Shown here one piece after another: positions 26,302-35,718 of a stretch of 48,842 bases of DNA. The position numbers and the translations under genes are program-made. The notes under the pieces were generated by a model that worked only from the letters and a program-made list of their open reading frames with translations, made no database searches and was not told where the DNA came from. Source of the stretch: Vulcanimicrobiia bacterium. Its GTDB lineage: Bacteria > Vulcanimicrobiota > Vulcanimicrobiia > Vulcanimicrobiales > Vulcanimicrobiaceae. Every line of letters begins with the position of its first letter. Within the stretch, counting starts at the first letter, position 1. The stretch lies in assembly GCA_024281075.1 (NCBI GenBank), contig JAMXLK010000073.1:1-48842 (forward strand), read 5' to 3'.

Positions 26302-26740
26302 CGCACCGACCATCGACAATCGGCGAGCGCGTCACGAGTACCATATTCTCGAGTCCCTCGAAGCCGGCGTGGCGCTGACCGGTACGGAAGTCAAAGCCAT
26401 TCGCGCCGGGGGCGCCAGCCTGAGCGAGGCGTACGTCCGCTTTCGCGATGGAGAAGCGTGGCTGCTCAGCATGCACGTGCCGCCCTACCGGCAGGGGAGT
26501 TTCTCGAATGCGGAGCCCACGCGTCCGCGCAAATTGCTCATGCACAAAGCGGAGATCGTTCGCATGCAGAGCCGCGTGGCGGAGAAGGGCTTGACCGTGG
26601 TGCCCCTGCGCTTGTACTTTACCCGCGGCAAAGCGAAGATCCAAGTCGCGCTCGTTCGCGGCAAAAAGCTTTGGGATAAGCGAGCCGACGCAGCGAAGCG
26701 CGCGGTCGAACGCGAGATCGCCGCGCACGTGCGCCGCTAG
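26294..26740 (+). CDS. smpB: SsrA-binding protein (tmRNA partner)
   Basis: 148 residues, slightly short for SmpB. Seen: NRRARHEYHILESLEAGVAL and TEVKAIRAG at the start, LYFTRGKAKIQVALVRGKK later and a basic C-terminal tail that reads into the decoding site. It brings tmRNA to stalled ribosomes. The start is the ATG eight bases before the thioesterase stop; earlier in-frame codons belong to an overlap with no SmpB similarity. The tmRNA gene itself is not in the window. The tilS start follows one base after its stop. Confidence 0.96.
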   Translation: MSNAPTIDNRRARHEYHILESLEAGVALTGTEVKAIRAGGASLSEAYVRFRDGEAWLLSMHVPPYRQGSFSNAEPTRPRKLLMHKAEIVRMQSRVAEKGLTVVPLRLYFTRGKAKIQVALVRGKKLWDKRADAAKRAVEREIAAHVRR

Positions 26741-26741
26741 C

Positions 26742-27650
26742 GTGCGCGGCGCGCACCCCGAACGCGACGTCGAACGCACGCTCGAGCGCAGCGACGTCCT
26801 CAATTCCGGCGAGCGCGTGCTCGTCGCGTGCAGCGGCGGACCCGACTCGGTCGCGCTTGCTGCCGCGATGCACGGCGTTGCGGGCCGCCGAGAGTTTACC
26901 TTGCATGTGGGCTTCGTCAATCACGGCACGCGTGCGTCGGCGTGGCAGGATGAGTGCATCGTTCTGCAGCTTGCGGCGCAGTTTGCTCTGCCGCTCGAGA
27001 TCGCCGTTTTGCGCGCAGGCGATGCCGGCGAGGAAGCGTTGCGGTCGGCGCGCTACGATGCGCTGGCCGGCATGGCGAAACGGTCCGGTTGCTCTGCGGT
27101 CGTTACGGCGCATCACGCCGAAGACCAGAGCGAGACGGTGCTGCTCGCGCTGCTGCGCGGCACGGGTCCGGCCGGACTGCGCGGCATGGAGGGTCGCCGG
27201 CGATTAGCAAACGGAATCGATCTCGCGCGTCCCTTCCTTAGGATTCCGTCCGAGCGCTTGCGCGCATACTGTCACGCGCGCGCGCTGCCGTACGCTATCG
27301 ATCCATCCAACGCGCGGACAACGCTTCGCCGCAACGCCGTTCGCGAAGCATTGACTGCCCTGCGCCCGCTCTTCCCCGGCCTCGACGCAGCGGTTGCCCG
27401 CGCCGCGGACGTAACGGCTGAAGAACGCGCAGCCTCGCCCCGCGCGCAGTTGCGGGGGGCGGTGCGAGAGCAACTGAGCAAGGAAACGGAACTACGCGAC
27501 ATTGACTTTCTGCACGTCGAAGAAGCGGTGCGCGCGCTCGAAAACGGCCGCACTGGGACGTTTCATATGAAGGCTGGGATCGCTCTGAGAATCGAAGGTG
27601 GGGCCATAACGGGTATTACCAAGCGTGAAACGTCGAGCGACGGCGATTAG
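26742..27650 (+). CDS. tilS: tRNA(Ile)-lysidine synthetase
   Basis: 302 residues, shorter than many TilS enzymes, and lacking the extended C-terminal domains. PP-loop SGGPDS (31-36), later HAEDQSETVLLALLRG and FLRIPSE, the TilS signatures. It turns C34 of the minor tRNA-Ile into lysidine so AUA is read as Ile. It starts at GTG. The N-terminal catalytic domain is complete. tilS next to ftsH is a widespread arrangement (also with hpt in Firmicutes), and ftsH follows here after 121 bases. Confidence 0.93.
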   Translation: MRGAHPERDVERTLERSDVLNSGERVLVACSGGPDSVALAAAMHGVAGRREFTLHVGFVNHGTRASAWQDECIVLQLAAQFALPLEIAVLRAGDAGEEALRSARYDALAGMAKRSGCSAVVTAHHAEDQSETVLLALLRGTGPAGLRGMEGRRRLANGIDLARPFLRIPSERLRAYCHARALPYAIDPSNARTTLRRNAVREALTALRPLFPGLDAAVARAADVTAEERAASPRAQLRGAVREQLSKETELRDIDFLHVEEAVRALENGRTGTFHMKAGIALRIEGGAITGITKRETSSDGD

Positions 27651-27771
27651 AAAGGCGGCCGAGCGCTTGGCAGCCAATCAGGCATCTGCCGCAACGCCGG
27701 GAGTATAGGTTGCGGTTTGAGGCTTAAGGAAGTAACGAATTCAAGGAAGGTAAGTACGGTCTAAAGACACC

Positions 27772-29691
27772 TTGAGCAAACATCTTCGGTCCATCGTCCT
27801 CATTATTCTGGCGGTCGTTGCCGTCTTCATCATCGTTGAACGGTTCGTTCAGCCGAGCGAAGGGGAGACGCGGCTCGATTACGGAGCCTTCTATCAGAAG
27901 CTCGAAGCCGGGCAGGTCCAGTCATTCCACGCCACCGGTCTCAATGCGGTCGGCGATCTTTCAAGCGGGACGAAATACTCCGTTTCAGTTCCCAACGTCG
28001 ACCAAACGTTCGTAGACGAGGTCTATAAGCGGGTAAACAGTAGAGCGGTCAGCTTCGATCAGCAATCCAACACGGGGCTGCTCTCCAGCCTCATGACGCT
28101 GGGACCGCTGGCGATAACGGTACTTTTGCTCTTCTTTATCTTACGGCAAGCTCAAAGCGGCGGAAGCCAAGCGCTCTCCTTCGGACGTTCGCGCGCCAAG
28201 ATGCTATCGGAAAACCGTCCGAAAGTTACCTTTGCCGACGTTGCCGGGGTTGACGAAGCGAAAGAAGAGCTCGCCGAAATCGTCGATTTCCTGAAGTACC
28301 CTAAGAAGTATCAATCGCTCGGCGCGCGCATTCCCAAAGGCGTCTTGCTCCTCGGTCCTCCCGGCACCGGAAAAACGCTGCTGGCACGTGCGATTGCGGG
28401 CGAGGCGGGCGTTCCGTTCCTTTCGATCTCCGGCTCGGACTTCGTGGAGATGTTCGTCGGCGTCGGTGCATCGCGGGTGCGCGATCTCTTCGATCAAGCG
28501 AAGAAATCGGCGCCGTGCATCGTCTTTATCGACGAGATCGACGCGGTAGGCCGCCAGCGCGGCGCGGGACTCGGCGGCGGACACGACGAGCGCGAGCAGA
28601 CGCTCAATCAGCTGCTCGTCGAAATGGACGGCTTCGATCAAAACACCGGCGTCATCCTGATCGCGGCGACGAATCGCTCCGACGTACTCGATCCGGCGCT
28701 GTTACGGCCGGGCCGGTTCGACCGGCAGATCGTCGTGGGGCGCGCGGATTTCAAGGGGCGTCAAAAAATTCTGGAAGTGCACGCGCGCAACAAGCCGCTC
28801 GGAAAGGAAGTTTCGCTCGAGACGCTTGCAAAGCGCACGCCCGGGTTCTCGGGAGCCGATCTCGAGAACTTGCTCAACGAAGCGGCGCTGCTCGCCGCGC
28901 GCAAAAACAAGAACTTCATCGAGATGATCGATTGCGATGAGGCGATCGATCGCGTCATGGTGGGTCCGGAGCGCAAGTCGCTGGTGATGTCGCAAAAAGA
29001 GAAAGAAGTCACCGCATACCACGAGTCGGGTCACGCGATCATCGGCGGTTTGCTCGAGAAGGCCGATCCGGTACATAAGGTAACGATCATTCCGCGCGGC
29101 ATGGCGATGGGAATCACGTGGTCGCTGCCGGAGGACGACCGGCACAGCCAAACGCGTGAAGAACTCCTCGCCGCCATTACGATGGCGATGGGCGGGCGGC
29201 TTGCGGAGGAGATCAAGTTCGGCGACGTTACGACCGGCGCCAGCAACGACTTCGAAAAAGCGACGGAGCTCGCGCGCCGCATGGTGACGCAGTATGGCAT
29301 GAGCGAGCTGGGGCCGATTCAGTTCGGTCGTGGCGCGCACCAGGTCTTCCTCGGACGCGATTTCGGCGAAGAGCGAAACTACTCCGAGGAAGTCGCGAGT
29401 AAGATCGATGCCGAGGTACGCAAGATCATCGAGTCGTGTTACGACAACGGACGCCGGCTTCTCGAGACGAACTGGGACAAGGTGGACCGCATGGTCGCGT
29501 CGCTGCTCGAGTATGAGACCGTCGAGGCCGAAGAAGTGCACGCGATTCTGGCCGGCCGGCCGTACGATCGAGCCAAAGGCACGGAGGTGCCGCCGGCGGA
29601 TGCGCAGCCGGACCGTCCGGTGGCGGAAGAACCGCGGCGCGTCGAAAAGCCGTCGCGGCTGCCGCCTAAGATATCGCCGGAACCCGCATGA
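27772..29691 (+). CDS. ftsH: ATP-dependent membrane zinc protease FtsH
   Basis: 639 residues, full length. Two membrane segments (about 7-24 and 106-125) surround a periplasmic domain; then AAA+ module with Walker A GPPGTGKT (195-202), pore loop FVEMFVG, Walker B VFIDEID (251-257) and [15 protein letters not shown]; zinc motif HESGH (417-421). It degrades membrane and regulatory proteins. The start is TTG at 27772, the only start codon in the frame that includes the first membrane segment; the ribosome site is weak and AAGGAAGG lies 20 bases away. The C-terminal tail is Pro-rich. ATGA overlap with the first M16-fold gene. Confidence 0.97.
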   Translation: MSKHLRSIVLIILAVVAVFIIVERFVQPSEGETRLDYGAFYQKLEAGQVQSFHATGLNAVGDLSSGTKYSVSVPNVDQTFVDEVYKRVNSRAVSFDQQSNTGLLSSLMTLGPLAITVLLLFFILRQAQSGGSQALSFGRSRAKMLSENRPKVTFADVAGVDEAKEELAEIVDFLKYPKKYQSLGARIPKGVLLLGPPGTGKTLLARAIAGEAGVPFLSISGSDFVEMFVGVGASRVRDLFDQAKKSAPCIVFIDEIDAVGRQRGAGLGGGHDEREQTLNQLLVEMDGFDQNTGVILIAATNRSDVLDPALLRPGRFDRQIVVGRADFKGRQKILEVHARNKPLGKEVSLETLAKRTPGFSGADLENLLNEAALLAARKNKNFIEMIDCDEAIDRVMVGPERKSLVMSQKEKEVTAYHESGHAIIGGLLEKADPVHKVTIIPRGMAMGITWSLPEDDRHSQTREELLAAITMAMGGRLAEEIKFGDVTTGASNDFEKATELARRMVTQYGMSELGPIQFGRGAHQVFLGRDFGEERNYSEEVASKIDAEVRKIIESCYDNGRRLLETNWDKVDRMVASLLEYETVEAEEVHAILAGRPYDRAKGTEVPPADAQPDRPVAEEPRRVEKPSRLPPKISPEPA

Positions 29692-30995
29692 TTGCGCGCG
29701 CGACGCTGGCGGCTGCGACCTTCGGCGTCGCGTCGTTTTTTCTAGTCGCTTCGCCGTCGCACGCCGCGATGATGCAGCAGCTCGGCTCCTTACCGCGCGG
29801 CGGCTCCTACGTGCTCGATCCGGATCCGACGGTCGACACCGCCGCGATCGGCTTGTGGTTCCGAGCGCCCGGTGCGGGATACGATAATGCAACGCCCGGC
29901 ATAAGCGATCTCGCGGCAACGGCCGCGGCAGTCACGCCGCTTGCGAGCGGGCGTTCGTTGTACGAGTTCGTGCATACCGTCGGCGGTAATCTCAACATCG
30001 AAGTGTATCCGGACATCGTCGGCATTACTGCCGCGGTGCCGGCTTCGGCAGCACGCCGCGTCGTCGCCGCGATGACGGCGGCCTATTTTGCGCCGGCGAT
30101 CGACGAAAAGTCACTCAAGACGGCACGAGCCAACGCCGCCGTGCTCGGCGTTCAAGAACGCTATGAAGCCGATTCGACGCTGCACGATCTTCTCTTCAAG
30201 CAGATCTTTGCGGGCGGACCCGCGCACTATCCGACGCTTCCCGGATCGGTGGCACAGCTTACCAGCATGAACGCCGAGCAGGTTAGTGCGTTCGCCAAGC
30301 GCGCGTTCCGCGCCGAGAACGCAGTGTTGACGCTTGCGGGCAACGTCGATCAGACGAGCGTCACGGCCGTCACGGACGGCAACGGTTCGGGAACGATGGA
30401 TCCGCCCTACGACTCCCCGCTGGCGACGGCACCCTCTTCGGCTACCGCCACGGGTTCGGTCGACGGCGTTGGTTTGGCGTGGATCGGGCCGCCGATTTCC
30501 GACGAGAAAGCGGCCACCGCCCTCGATTTCGTTGCCGACTATTTGTTTCGCGACGGAACGGGCGTCGTGATGAAGGCGCTCGACCGCACGAAGAGCGACG
30601 CGCTCGTCGTGGGTCAGTTCATCACACTGCACGATCCCGGCGTGATGGTGGTCACTATCGGCGGCGATCAGGAAAAGCAGGCCGAGCATCGCGTTCTCGA
30701 TGCGCTGACGTCGCTGCAGCAGCCGCTGGACGCGAAAACGTTCGAAGCCGCGCGCGAAGCGTTCCTCTACCACGTTGCGTCGGATACGCAAACGCCGCAG
30801 GAGCGCGCCGACAACTTTGGCTGGTATTCGACGGAAGGCAATTTATCGTATGCTCCCGGAATCGCTAACGGAAACTACGAACGTAACGCGCGCTCGCTCG
30901 ACCCGCAGTACGTCGCGGGGGTAGTGCGGCGCTATCTCAACAAGCCGATCGTCGTCGATCTCGTAGCCTCGACGCCGCAGAAGGAGGGACAGTGA
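29688..30995 (+). CDS. M16-fold exported protein without zinc motif (1)
   Basis: 435 residues with a Sec signal (about 1-27). The body has the two-lobe M16 (pitrilysin/PqqL) layout: AAIGLWFRAPGAGYD, then the helix that should carry HxxEH but reads GISDLAATAAAV, followed by VGGNLNIEVYPD and the later domain from about residue 250. So the zinc ligands and catalytic Glu are absent and it cannot work as a classical M16 peptidase. It pairs with the next gene, also M16-fold. In many bacteria a catalytic and a non-catalytic M16 protein form a dimer; here neither has the motif. Role unknown; operon with ftsH. Confidence 0.8.
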   Translation: MIARATLAAATFGVASFFLVASPSHAAMMQQLGSLPRGGSYVLDPDPTVDTAAIGLWFRAPGAGYDNATPGISDLAATAAAVTPLASGRSLYEFVHTVGGNLNIEVYPDIVGITAAVPASAARRVVAAMTAAYFAPAIDEKSLKTARANAAVLGVQERYEADSTLHDLLFKQIFAGGPAHYPTLPGSVAQLTSMNAEQVSAFAKRAFRAENAVLTLAGNVDQTSVTAVTDGNGSGTMDPPYDSPLATAPSSATATGSVDGVGLAWIGPPISDEKAATALDFVADYLFRDGTGVVMKALDRTKSDALVVGQFITLHDPGVMVVTIGGDQEKQAEHRVLDALTSLQQPLDAKTFEAAREAFLYHVASDTQTPQERADNFGWYSTEGNLSYAPGIANGNYERNARSLDPQYVAGVVRRYLNKPIVVDLVASTPQKEGQ

Positions 30996-32329
30996 GGGCG
31001 ATCGCCGCCGTGGCCGCTGCGCTCTTTGCCTGCGCGCCGCTTGCGCCCGCCGGCGCGCCGGCCGCAAGCATTCCCGCGCCGAGCGTCGAGAGCACGGGCA
31101 GCACGACGATTATTCGGCAACACGACGACGCCGCATCGCTGATCGGTGTCGCGCTGGTCGTGCGCGCCGGTCTCGACCGTGAGACGCTCAAGCAGAATGG
31201 GCTCGCCGCGCTGGTGGCGGAGACGATCGTGCAAACGCCCGTTACCGCTAGCGGCAGCAGTGCCGAAGGATTGCGGCTCGACGAAGCGATCGCGGCGCGC
31301 GGCGGATCCATTCGCTTCACGGTGGATCCGACCGACGTTCGATTCTACGTCGAGGCGCTCGCGGGCGACGCGGGCACCGTCTTGGCGCTCTTCCGCAACG
31401 CCCTAGCCGCACCCGATTTTTCGCCGGCGACGATTCGTGAAGCGCGCGCCGCGCTGGTCCGGCAGATTGCGCAAAACCAGCAGGTAGCGTTGCAGGTCGG
31501 CCTTGACATGCTCAACGCGGCGTCTTCGTCGCAGGCGAACGTGGGTTTACCGGAGCTCGGTACGCCTGCGGCGCTCGCGCAGTTCCATGCAAACGACGTG
31601 CGGACGTTTTATCGCAATTACTATCGGCGCGGCGGCATGGTCGTTAGCGCGGCCGGACGGCTCGAGGCACTCCCGGGCGACGCGCTCACGTCACTCGCAA
31701 TGGCTCTCCCCGAAGGAACGACGGCGGCCGTCACCGTGCGCACGCCCTCGCTGAGCGGCGCAACGCGTGAGATCGTGACTCATCGCGACATCGCTTCTCC
31801 GTGGCTGATCGCTCAGTATCCCGCACCGCGCGTCGATAGCCAGGACTTCGGCCCGATGCTCGTGCTCGCCGCATTCGTGCGCCGGACGCTCTCCGATATC
31901 GCGCAAGTGCCCGGCGTCGTTTCGCCGACGTTCGCCTCGCGTTCGGTCGGTGCAGTCTATGCCTACGATCGCATGCCCGCAACGCTCGTGCTCTACGTTA
32001 ACGGCGGGCTGAACGGAAATCCGAGTCGCGCGTTTGCAACGGCGCTTTCGGTCGTGAACGTGCTGGCGGCAGCGCCGCTGCAAGGTTCGATCGAAGAGTT
32101 CAAAGCCGAGGCGGCGGGCGATTTCGCCAACGAAGCAACGACGCTCGAAACGCGCACGTGGCTTGCGGCGGTCTTCTCGCGCGAAAATGCAACGCCCGAC
32201 TTTATCAATCGAGCCGTGGCCTCGATCGCCGCGACGACGCCGGCCGACGTCCAGCGCGTTGCCCGCAAATATCTCGGCAATCCGACGATCGCTTTAGTAT
32301 TGCCGCGCGGCCAGAACCTGCAAGACTGA
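30992..32329 (+). CDS. M16-fold exported protein without zinc motif (2)
   Basis: 445 residues, GTG start overlapping the previous stop, with AAGGAGGG ahead. Signal-like N-terminus (Ala-rich, about 1-25). M16 layout: ASLIGVALVVRAG, then GLAALVAETIVQ in place of GxxHxxEH, then ARGGSIRFTVDPTDVRFYVEAL, and the closing YLGNPTIALVLP. The zinc motif is replaced (A, A, E at the three positions), so it is probably non-catalytic. It likely forms a pair with the product of the preceding gene. The stop TGA overlaps a CTG that may start the next gene. Confidence 0.8.
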   Translation: MRAIAAVAAALFACAPLAPAGAPAASIPAPSVESTGSTTIIRQHDDAASLIGVALVVRAGLDRETLKQNGLAALVAETIVQTPVTASGSSAEGLRLDEAIAARGGSIRFTVDPTDVRFYVEALAGDAGTVLALFRNALAAPDFSPATIREARAALVRQIAQNQQVALQVGLDMLNAASSSQANVGLPELGTPAALAQFHANDVRTFYRNYYRRGGMVVSAAGRLEALPGDALTSLAMALPEGTTAAVTVRTPSLSGATREIVTHRDIASPWLIAQYPAPRVDSQDFGPMLVLAAFVRRTLSDIAQVPGVVSPTFASRSVGAVYAYDRMPATLVLYVNGGLNGNPSRAFATALSVVNVLAAAPLQGSIEEFKAEAAGDFANEATTLETRTWLAAVFSRENATPDFINRAVASIAATTPADVQRVARKYLGNPTIALVLPRGQNLQD

Positions 32330-33390
32330 GAGTCGCGCTCGCGCACGACTACTTGAATCAGCGCGGCGGCGCGGAACGGGTCTTTGCCCACATTGCCCAG
32401 GCGTGGCCCGATGCGCCGATCTATACCGCGCTCTACGACGAGCGCGTCGTCGGGGATCTCTTTCCTCCAGATCGCGTTCGGTGCTCGTATCTCAGCGCTA
32501 TCCCGATGACGAATTATTATTTCCGCGCGCTCGCGCCGTTTTATCCGCGGGCTTTTGAATCGTTCGACCTGCGCGGCTACGATACGATCGTAAGCTCCAC
32601 GACGTCGTGGGCCAAAGGACTGCGCGTGCCGCCCGGTGCCGTGCACGTCTGCTACATCAATACCGTTAGCCGTTTCGCCTTTGCTCGCGACGAGTACGTA
32701 CCGGCGTACGCGCGCCCATTCGTCAACGGTCTAATCGAGTGGGATCATCGAGCCGCGCAGCGCCCGACGCGGTTCGTCGCCAATTCGCGCAACGTCGCCG
32801 AGCGGATCCGCACGTTCTACGATCGCGACAGCGACGTGCTGCACTGTCCGGTCGATCTCGATCGTTTCACCCTCGGCGCGGGCACCGGCGATTATTTCAT
32901 CGTCGCATCCCGCCTGCTGCCGTACAAACGCATCGATCTCGCGATTCGCGCCGCGTCGCTCGCGAACGTTCCTCTCCTCGTTGCCGGCACCGGCCCGGTC
33001 GAATCGTCGCTGCGCCGGCTCGCGCAGGGCACGACTACGACGGTGCTCGGCTTCATCAGCGATGCGCGCTTGAACGAGCTCGTCGGCAACGCGCGCGCGG
33101 CAATTGTGCCGGGCGAAGAAGACTTCGGCCTCGTCCCGCTGGAGGCAGCGGCGGCCGGGCGTCCGACGATCGCGTATCGCCGCGGCGGCACGCTCGAGAC
33201 GATCGTGGAGGGCGAAACCGGCGTGTTCTTCGACGACGCAACCCCGGAATCGCTCGCCGCCGCGATGCGTGATTTTGACGCGTCGCGCTTCGATTCGCAA
33301 CGTTTGCGAGCGCATGCCGAGCGATTTGCACCGGCGCAGTTCATCGACAAGCTTCGCGGGATCGTCGAGAGAGTTTATCAGAGCCGCTAG
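32326..33390 (+). CDS. GT4-family glycosyltransferase (CTG start?)
   Basis: 354 residues if it begins at CTG 32326. The family's N-terminal strand (RVALAHDYLNQRGGAERVF) begins immediately after, and no ATG, GTG or TTG lies between it and codons far upstream in the frame, which run antisense to nothing and through the M16 gene. CTG plus TGA gives a CTGA overlap like the ATGA and GTGA overlaps elsewhere. Seen: GDYFIVASRLLPYKRIDLAI, GTGPVESSLRRL and the donor-site EEDFGLVPLEAAAAGRP, a retaining nucleotide-sugar transferase of the WcaI/mannosyltransferase kind. Acceptor unknown; it acts in the cytoplasm on envelope glycans. Confidence 0.85.
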   Translation: MRVALAHDYLNQRGGAERVFAHIAQAWPDAPIYTALYDERVVGDLFPPDRVRCSYLSAIPMTNYYFRALAPFYPRAFESFDLRGYDTIVSSTTSWAKGLRVPPGAVHVCYINTVSRFAFARDEYVPAYARPFVNGLIEWDHRAAQRPTRFVANSRNVAERIRTFYDRDSDVLHCPVDLDRFTLGAGTGDYFIVASRLLPYKRIDLAIRAASLANVPLLVAGTGPVESSLRRLAQGTTTTVLGFISDARLNELVGNARAAIVPGEEDFGLVPLEAAAAGRPTIAYRRGGTLETIVEGETGVFFDDATPESLAAAMRDFDASRFDSQRLRAHAERFAPAQFIDKLRGIVERVYQSR

Positions 33391-33391
33391 A

Positions 33392-34624
33392 ATGCGTGCG
33401 ACCTACGTTGCCGCCGGCATTTTTGCGCTAATCTACATCGCGCTGGGGCTAAACAAACTGTATGCGCTGCGATATGGCGCCGACTTAGGCACGTATTTGC
33501 AAACCTTCGTGAACTTGCAGCACGGATCGTCGTGGAACTACGGCGAGTGGAAGCACCATTTCGCGGTGCACGATTCCTGGGCGCTGACGGCGCTGGTGCC
33601 GATCGTGGCGGTTTTTCCGCGCGCGCAGACGCTGATCGTCGTGCAAGTGCTGGCGGTTGCAGCGGCGGCGATTCCGTTAGCAATGTTGGGGCGCGAGGTC
33701 GGGCTGAGCGTAAAGGCCGCAAATGTGCTCGCCATCGCGTATCTGCTTTCCCCGGCGGCGCAGGGACTGAGCTACGACAACTTCTCCGAGAACGTTTTCG
33801 TGCCGCTCCTCGCATGCTGCGGGGCGCTCGCGGCGAGGCGGCGATCGTTTTGGTGGACCGTCATCTGCGCCCAGCTGTTGATGGGGCTCAAAGAGGATCA
33901 GATCTTGTTCGTGATCTGGTTCGGCGCGGCGTGCGTGCTTTGGTGGGATCGGCGAATCGGAATTGCGCTCTGCGGGCTGGCGCTCGCAAACGGTTTGTTG
34001 TTTTTTGCCTTCGAGCGGCTGCTCGGAGCGCATCCGAACGACCCTGGATACTCGCTACAGATTTTCAATCCGCTCAGCAAAGTCTCGATGTTCTTGCTCC
34101 TGCTCGCGCCGTTTGCATTTGCGCCGTTGGCGGTCGGAAGATGGCTGTTGTTGGGATTACCGCTCGCCGCGGAGATCGTCTTTATGCGGCCCTGGAATTA
34201 CGAGCCGAGCCGGCTGGGATCGCATTACGTCGCATCGCTTTTTGCCGCCACCGCGATTGCAGCGGCGTTCGGTTTCAAGCGGTATTGGCGCTTCACACGA
34301 TTTGCGATCGTCGCGGCACTTGCGGTTACGCTGGTCTTCAACGACACGGCTCTGCGGCCGGGGCGATGGCCGTACGTCGTCGACTGGAGGGCATATGCAC
34401 GCGCAACGGCGTTGCGCGACGGTCGCGCAGGCGCGGTGTTGAGGCGCCGCGATGAAGGCGTTTGGGCCGTTGCTGCAGCCAATCCCAACGTGAAGCTCGA
34501 TCCACGATCCGATCCCCAGTTCAACGCGTGCCCGGCGTATAATACGAACGCCGGCGCATTCTTTAATAGTTTCGGCGGACGAATGCCGGCGCAGCTGTGC
34601 GGCGGCGTGCCGGTCTCGCAATGA
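33392..34624 (+). CDS. DUF2079 integral membrane protein
   Basis: 410 residues, ATG one base after the previous stop. About nine hydrophobic segments. The DUF2079 landmarks are present: YGADLGTYLQTFVNLQHG, then HFAVHDSWAL with an acidic-His pair, and LLMGLKEDQILFVIWFG. The family is related to GT-C-type lipid-linked sugar transferases (PMT/ArnT fold), so the extracytoplasmic end may add sugars from lipid carriers. The C-terminal portion after about residue 340 is soluble and periplasmic. Placed between two cytoplasmic glycosyltransferases, it suits a small envelope glycan pathway. Function not proved. Confidence 0.85.
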   Translation: MRATYVAAGIFALIYIALGLNKLYALRYGADLGTYLQTFVNLQHGSSWNYGEWKHHFAVHDSWALTALVPIVAVFPRAQTLIVVQVLAVAAAAIPLAMLGREVGLSVKAANVLAIAYLLSPAAQGLSYDNFSENVFVPLLACCGALAARRRSFWWTVICAQLLMGLKEDQILFVIWFGAACVLWWDRRIGIALCGLALANGLLFFAFERLLGAHPNDPGYSLQIFNPLSKVSMFLLLLAPFAFAPLAVGRWLLLGLPLAAEIVFMRPWNYEPSRLGSHYVASLFAATAIAAAFGFKRYWRFTRFAIVAALAVTLVFNDTALRPGRWPYVVDWRAYARATALRDGRAGAVLRRRDEGVWAVAAANPNVKLDPRSDPQFNACPAYNTNAGAFFNSFGGRMPAQLCGGVPVSQ

Positions 34625-35718
34625 GCGCGGTGGCACGCTTTGAAGTGCGCGCGATGCGCGAGGATCGCGGGCGATTCGCGGCATTGCGCGACAAGCGCGT
34701 CCTGATCTACTGGCCGCATGGCTTGGGCGATTGGGTTACTTTCGGGGGCGTTTTGCCGCTGCTCGAGCCATCCAATAGATACGCGATCACGCGCTTTGGC
34801 GACGACTACGTCAGCGTAATGGAAGGCAACGCAATCGTCGAGCCGCTGGCCGGCGGGGTGCGCGGGCTCGGAGACGGTACGGCATTCGGCACGCCGCATT
34901 TTGGGTTACGCTTGCGTGACTGTAACGGCAAAGCGGTGGCGATCGACGTGCCGGCTCCGATGGATGCCGCGGTGCGTCGCTTTGCGCCCGAGGTGCTGCT
35001 TTGGACGGATTATCCCGAAACCGAAGGCCGCACGCCGTATCCGTTTCACACCAAAGCGCGGAGCCTGGCGCGCACGCTCGTGCCGGCGGAGCGCCTCGCG
35101 GGATTCGATCTCTCGGCGCCGCTCCCAAACTCGATCGACTTTTCCGCGCCGGACGAAACGCAGCGGCGCGTCGACGAACGGCTCGAGCGCGTCGCTCCGG
35201 CCGGAACTCGCCTCGCCGTGATTTCGCGCAGCGGCTTCACCGCCGCGCGCAAGAACTGGGGCGACGGCGCCGAGGCCCGCGCATTTGCACGCGCGCTGCA
35301 CCGCCACTGCGCGGACTGGCGATTCATTTCGATGGACGACGACGATTTGGGTGACGGCAGTGCAACGTTTCGCGGCGTCTTCGGCGATCTGGACGAACCG
35401 TTCGCGCGCCTCTACAAGGCGTTGTCGCGCCGCATCGAACTCTTCGTCGGAATTCCGGCCGGGCCGCTGCACTTCACGATGGCGCGCGGCGGCGTTCCGG
35501 TCGTAGGCCTGTGGCTCGCGCATCATCCGGATTGGTACGACGAGCCGAACGCAGATGCGATTCACCTCGTCGGGTCGTACGTGCGCGAGCGGGGCTTCGA
35601 CCGGCGCCCCGCGAGCGCCACCAAACCGCCGTCGCTCGCGCACCGTCTCATCTATCTCGACAGGCCGGCAATCAGCGCCGAGAACGTCGTCGAGGCGGCG
35701 ATCGCGCTGCTTACGTGA
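34621..35718 (+). CDS. GT9-like (heptosyltransferase-type) glycosyltransferase
   Basis: 365 residues. ATG overlaps the DUF2079 stop. The N-terminal YWPHGLGDWVTFGGVLPLLE and the C-terminal VGIPAGPLHFTMARGGVPVV, then WLAHHPDWY, match the general plan of the GT-B family 9 enzymes that add heptose to lipid A core, although the sugar donor motif is not the classical one. Length is normal. It probably works with the GT4 and DUF2079 genes before it. Eight bases at its end overlap the convergent CPBP gene. Confidence 0.65.
   Translation: MSAVARFEVRAMREDRGRFAALRDKRVLIYWPHGLGDWVTFGGVLPLLEPSNRYAITRFGDDYVSVMEGNAIVEPLAGGVRGLGDGTAFGTPHFGLRLRDCNGKAVAIDVPAPMDAAVRRFAPEVLLWTDYPETEGRTPYPFHTKARSLARTLVPAERLAGFDLSAPLPNSIDFSAPDETQRRVDERLERVAPAGTRLAVISRSGFTAARKNWGDGAEARAFARALHRHCADWRFISMDDDDLGDGSATFRGVFGDLDEPFARLYKALSRRIELFVGIPAGPLHFTMARGGVPVVGLWLAHHPDWYDEPNADAIHLVGSYVRERGFDRRPASATKPPSLAHRLIYLDRPAISAENVVEAAIALLT

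Noticed and set aside
28702-29919. 405-codon open frame antisense to ftsH
   Set aside because: Arg/His-rich, no domain, covers a clear ftsH gene; a by-product of high GC.
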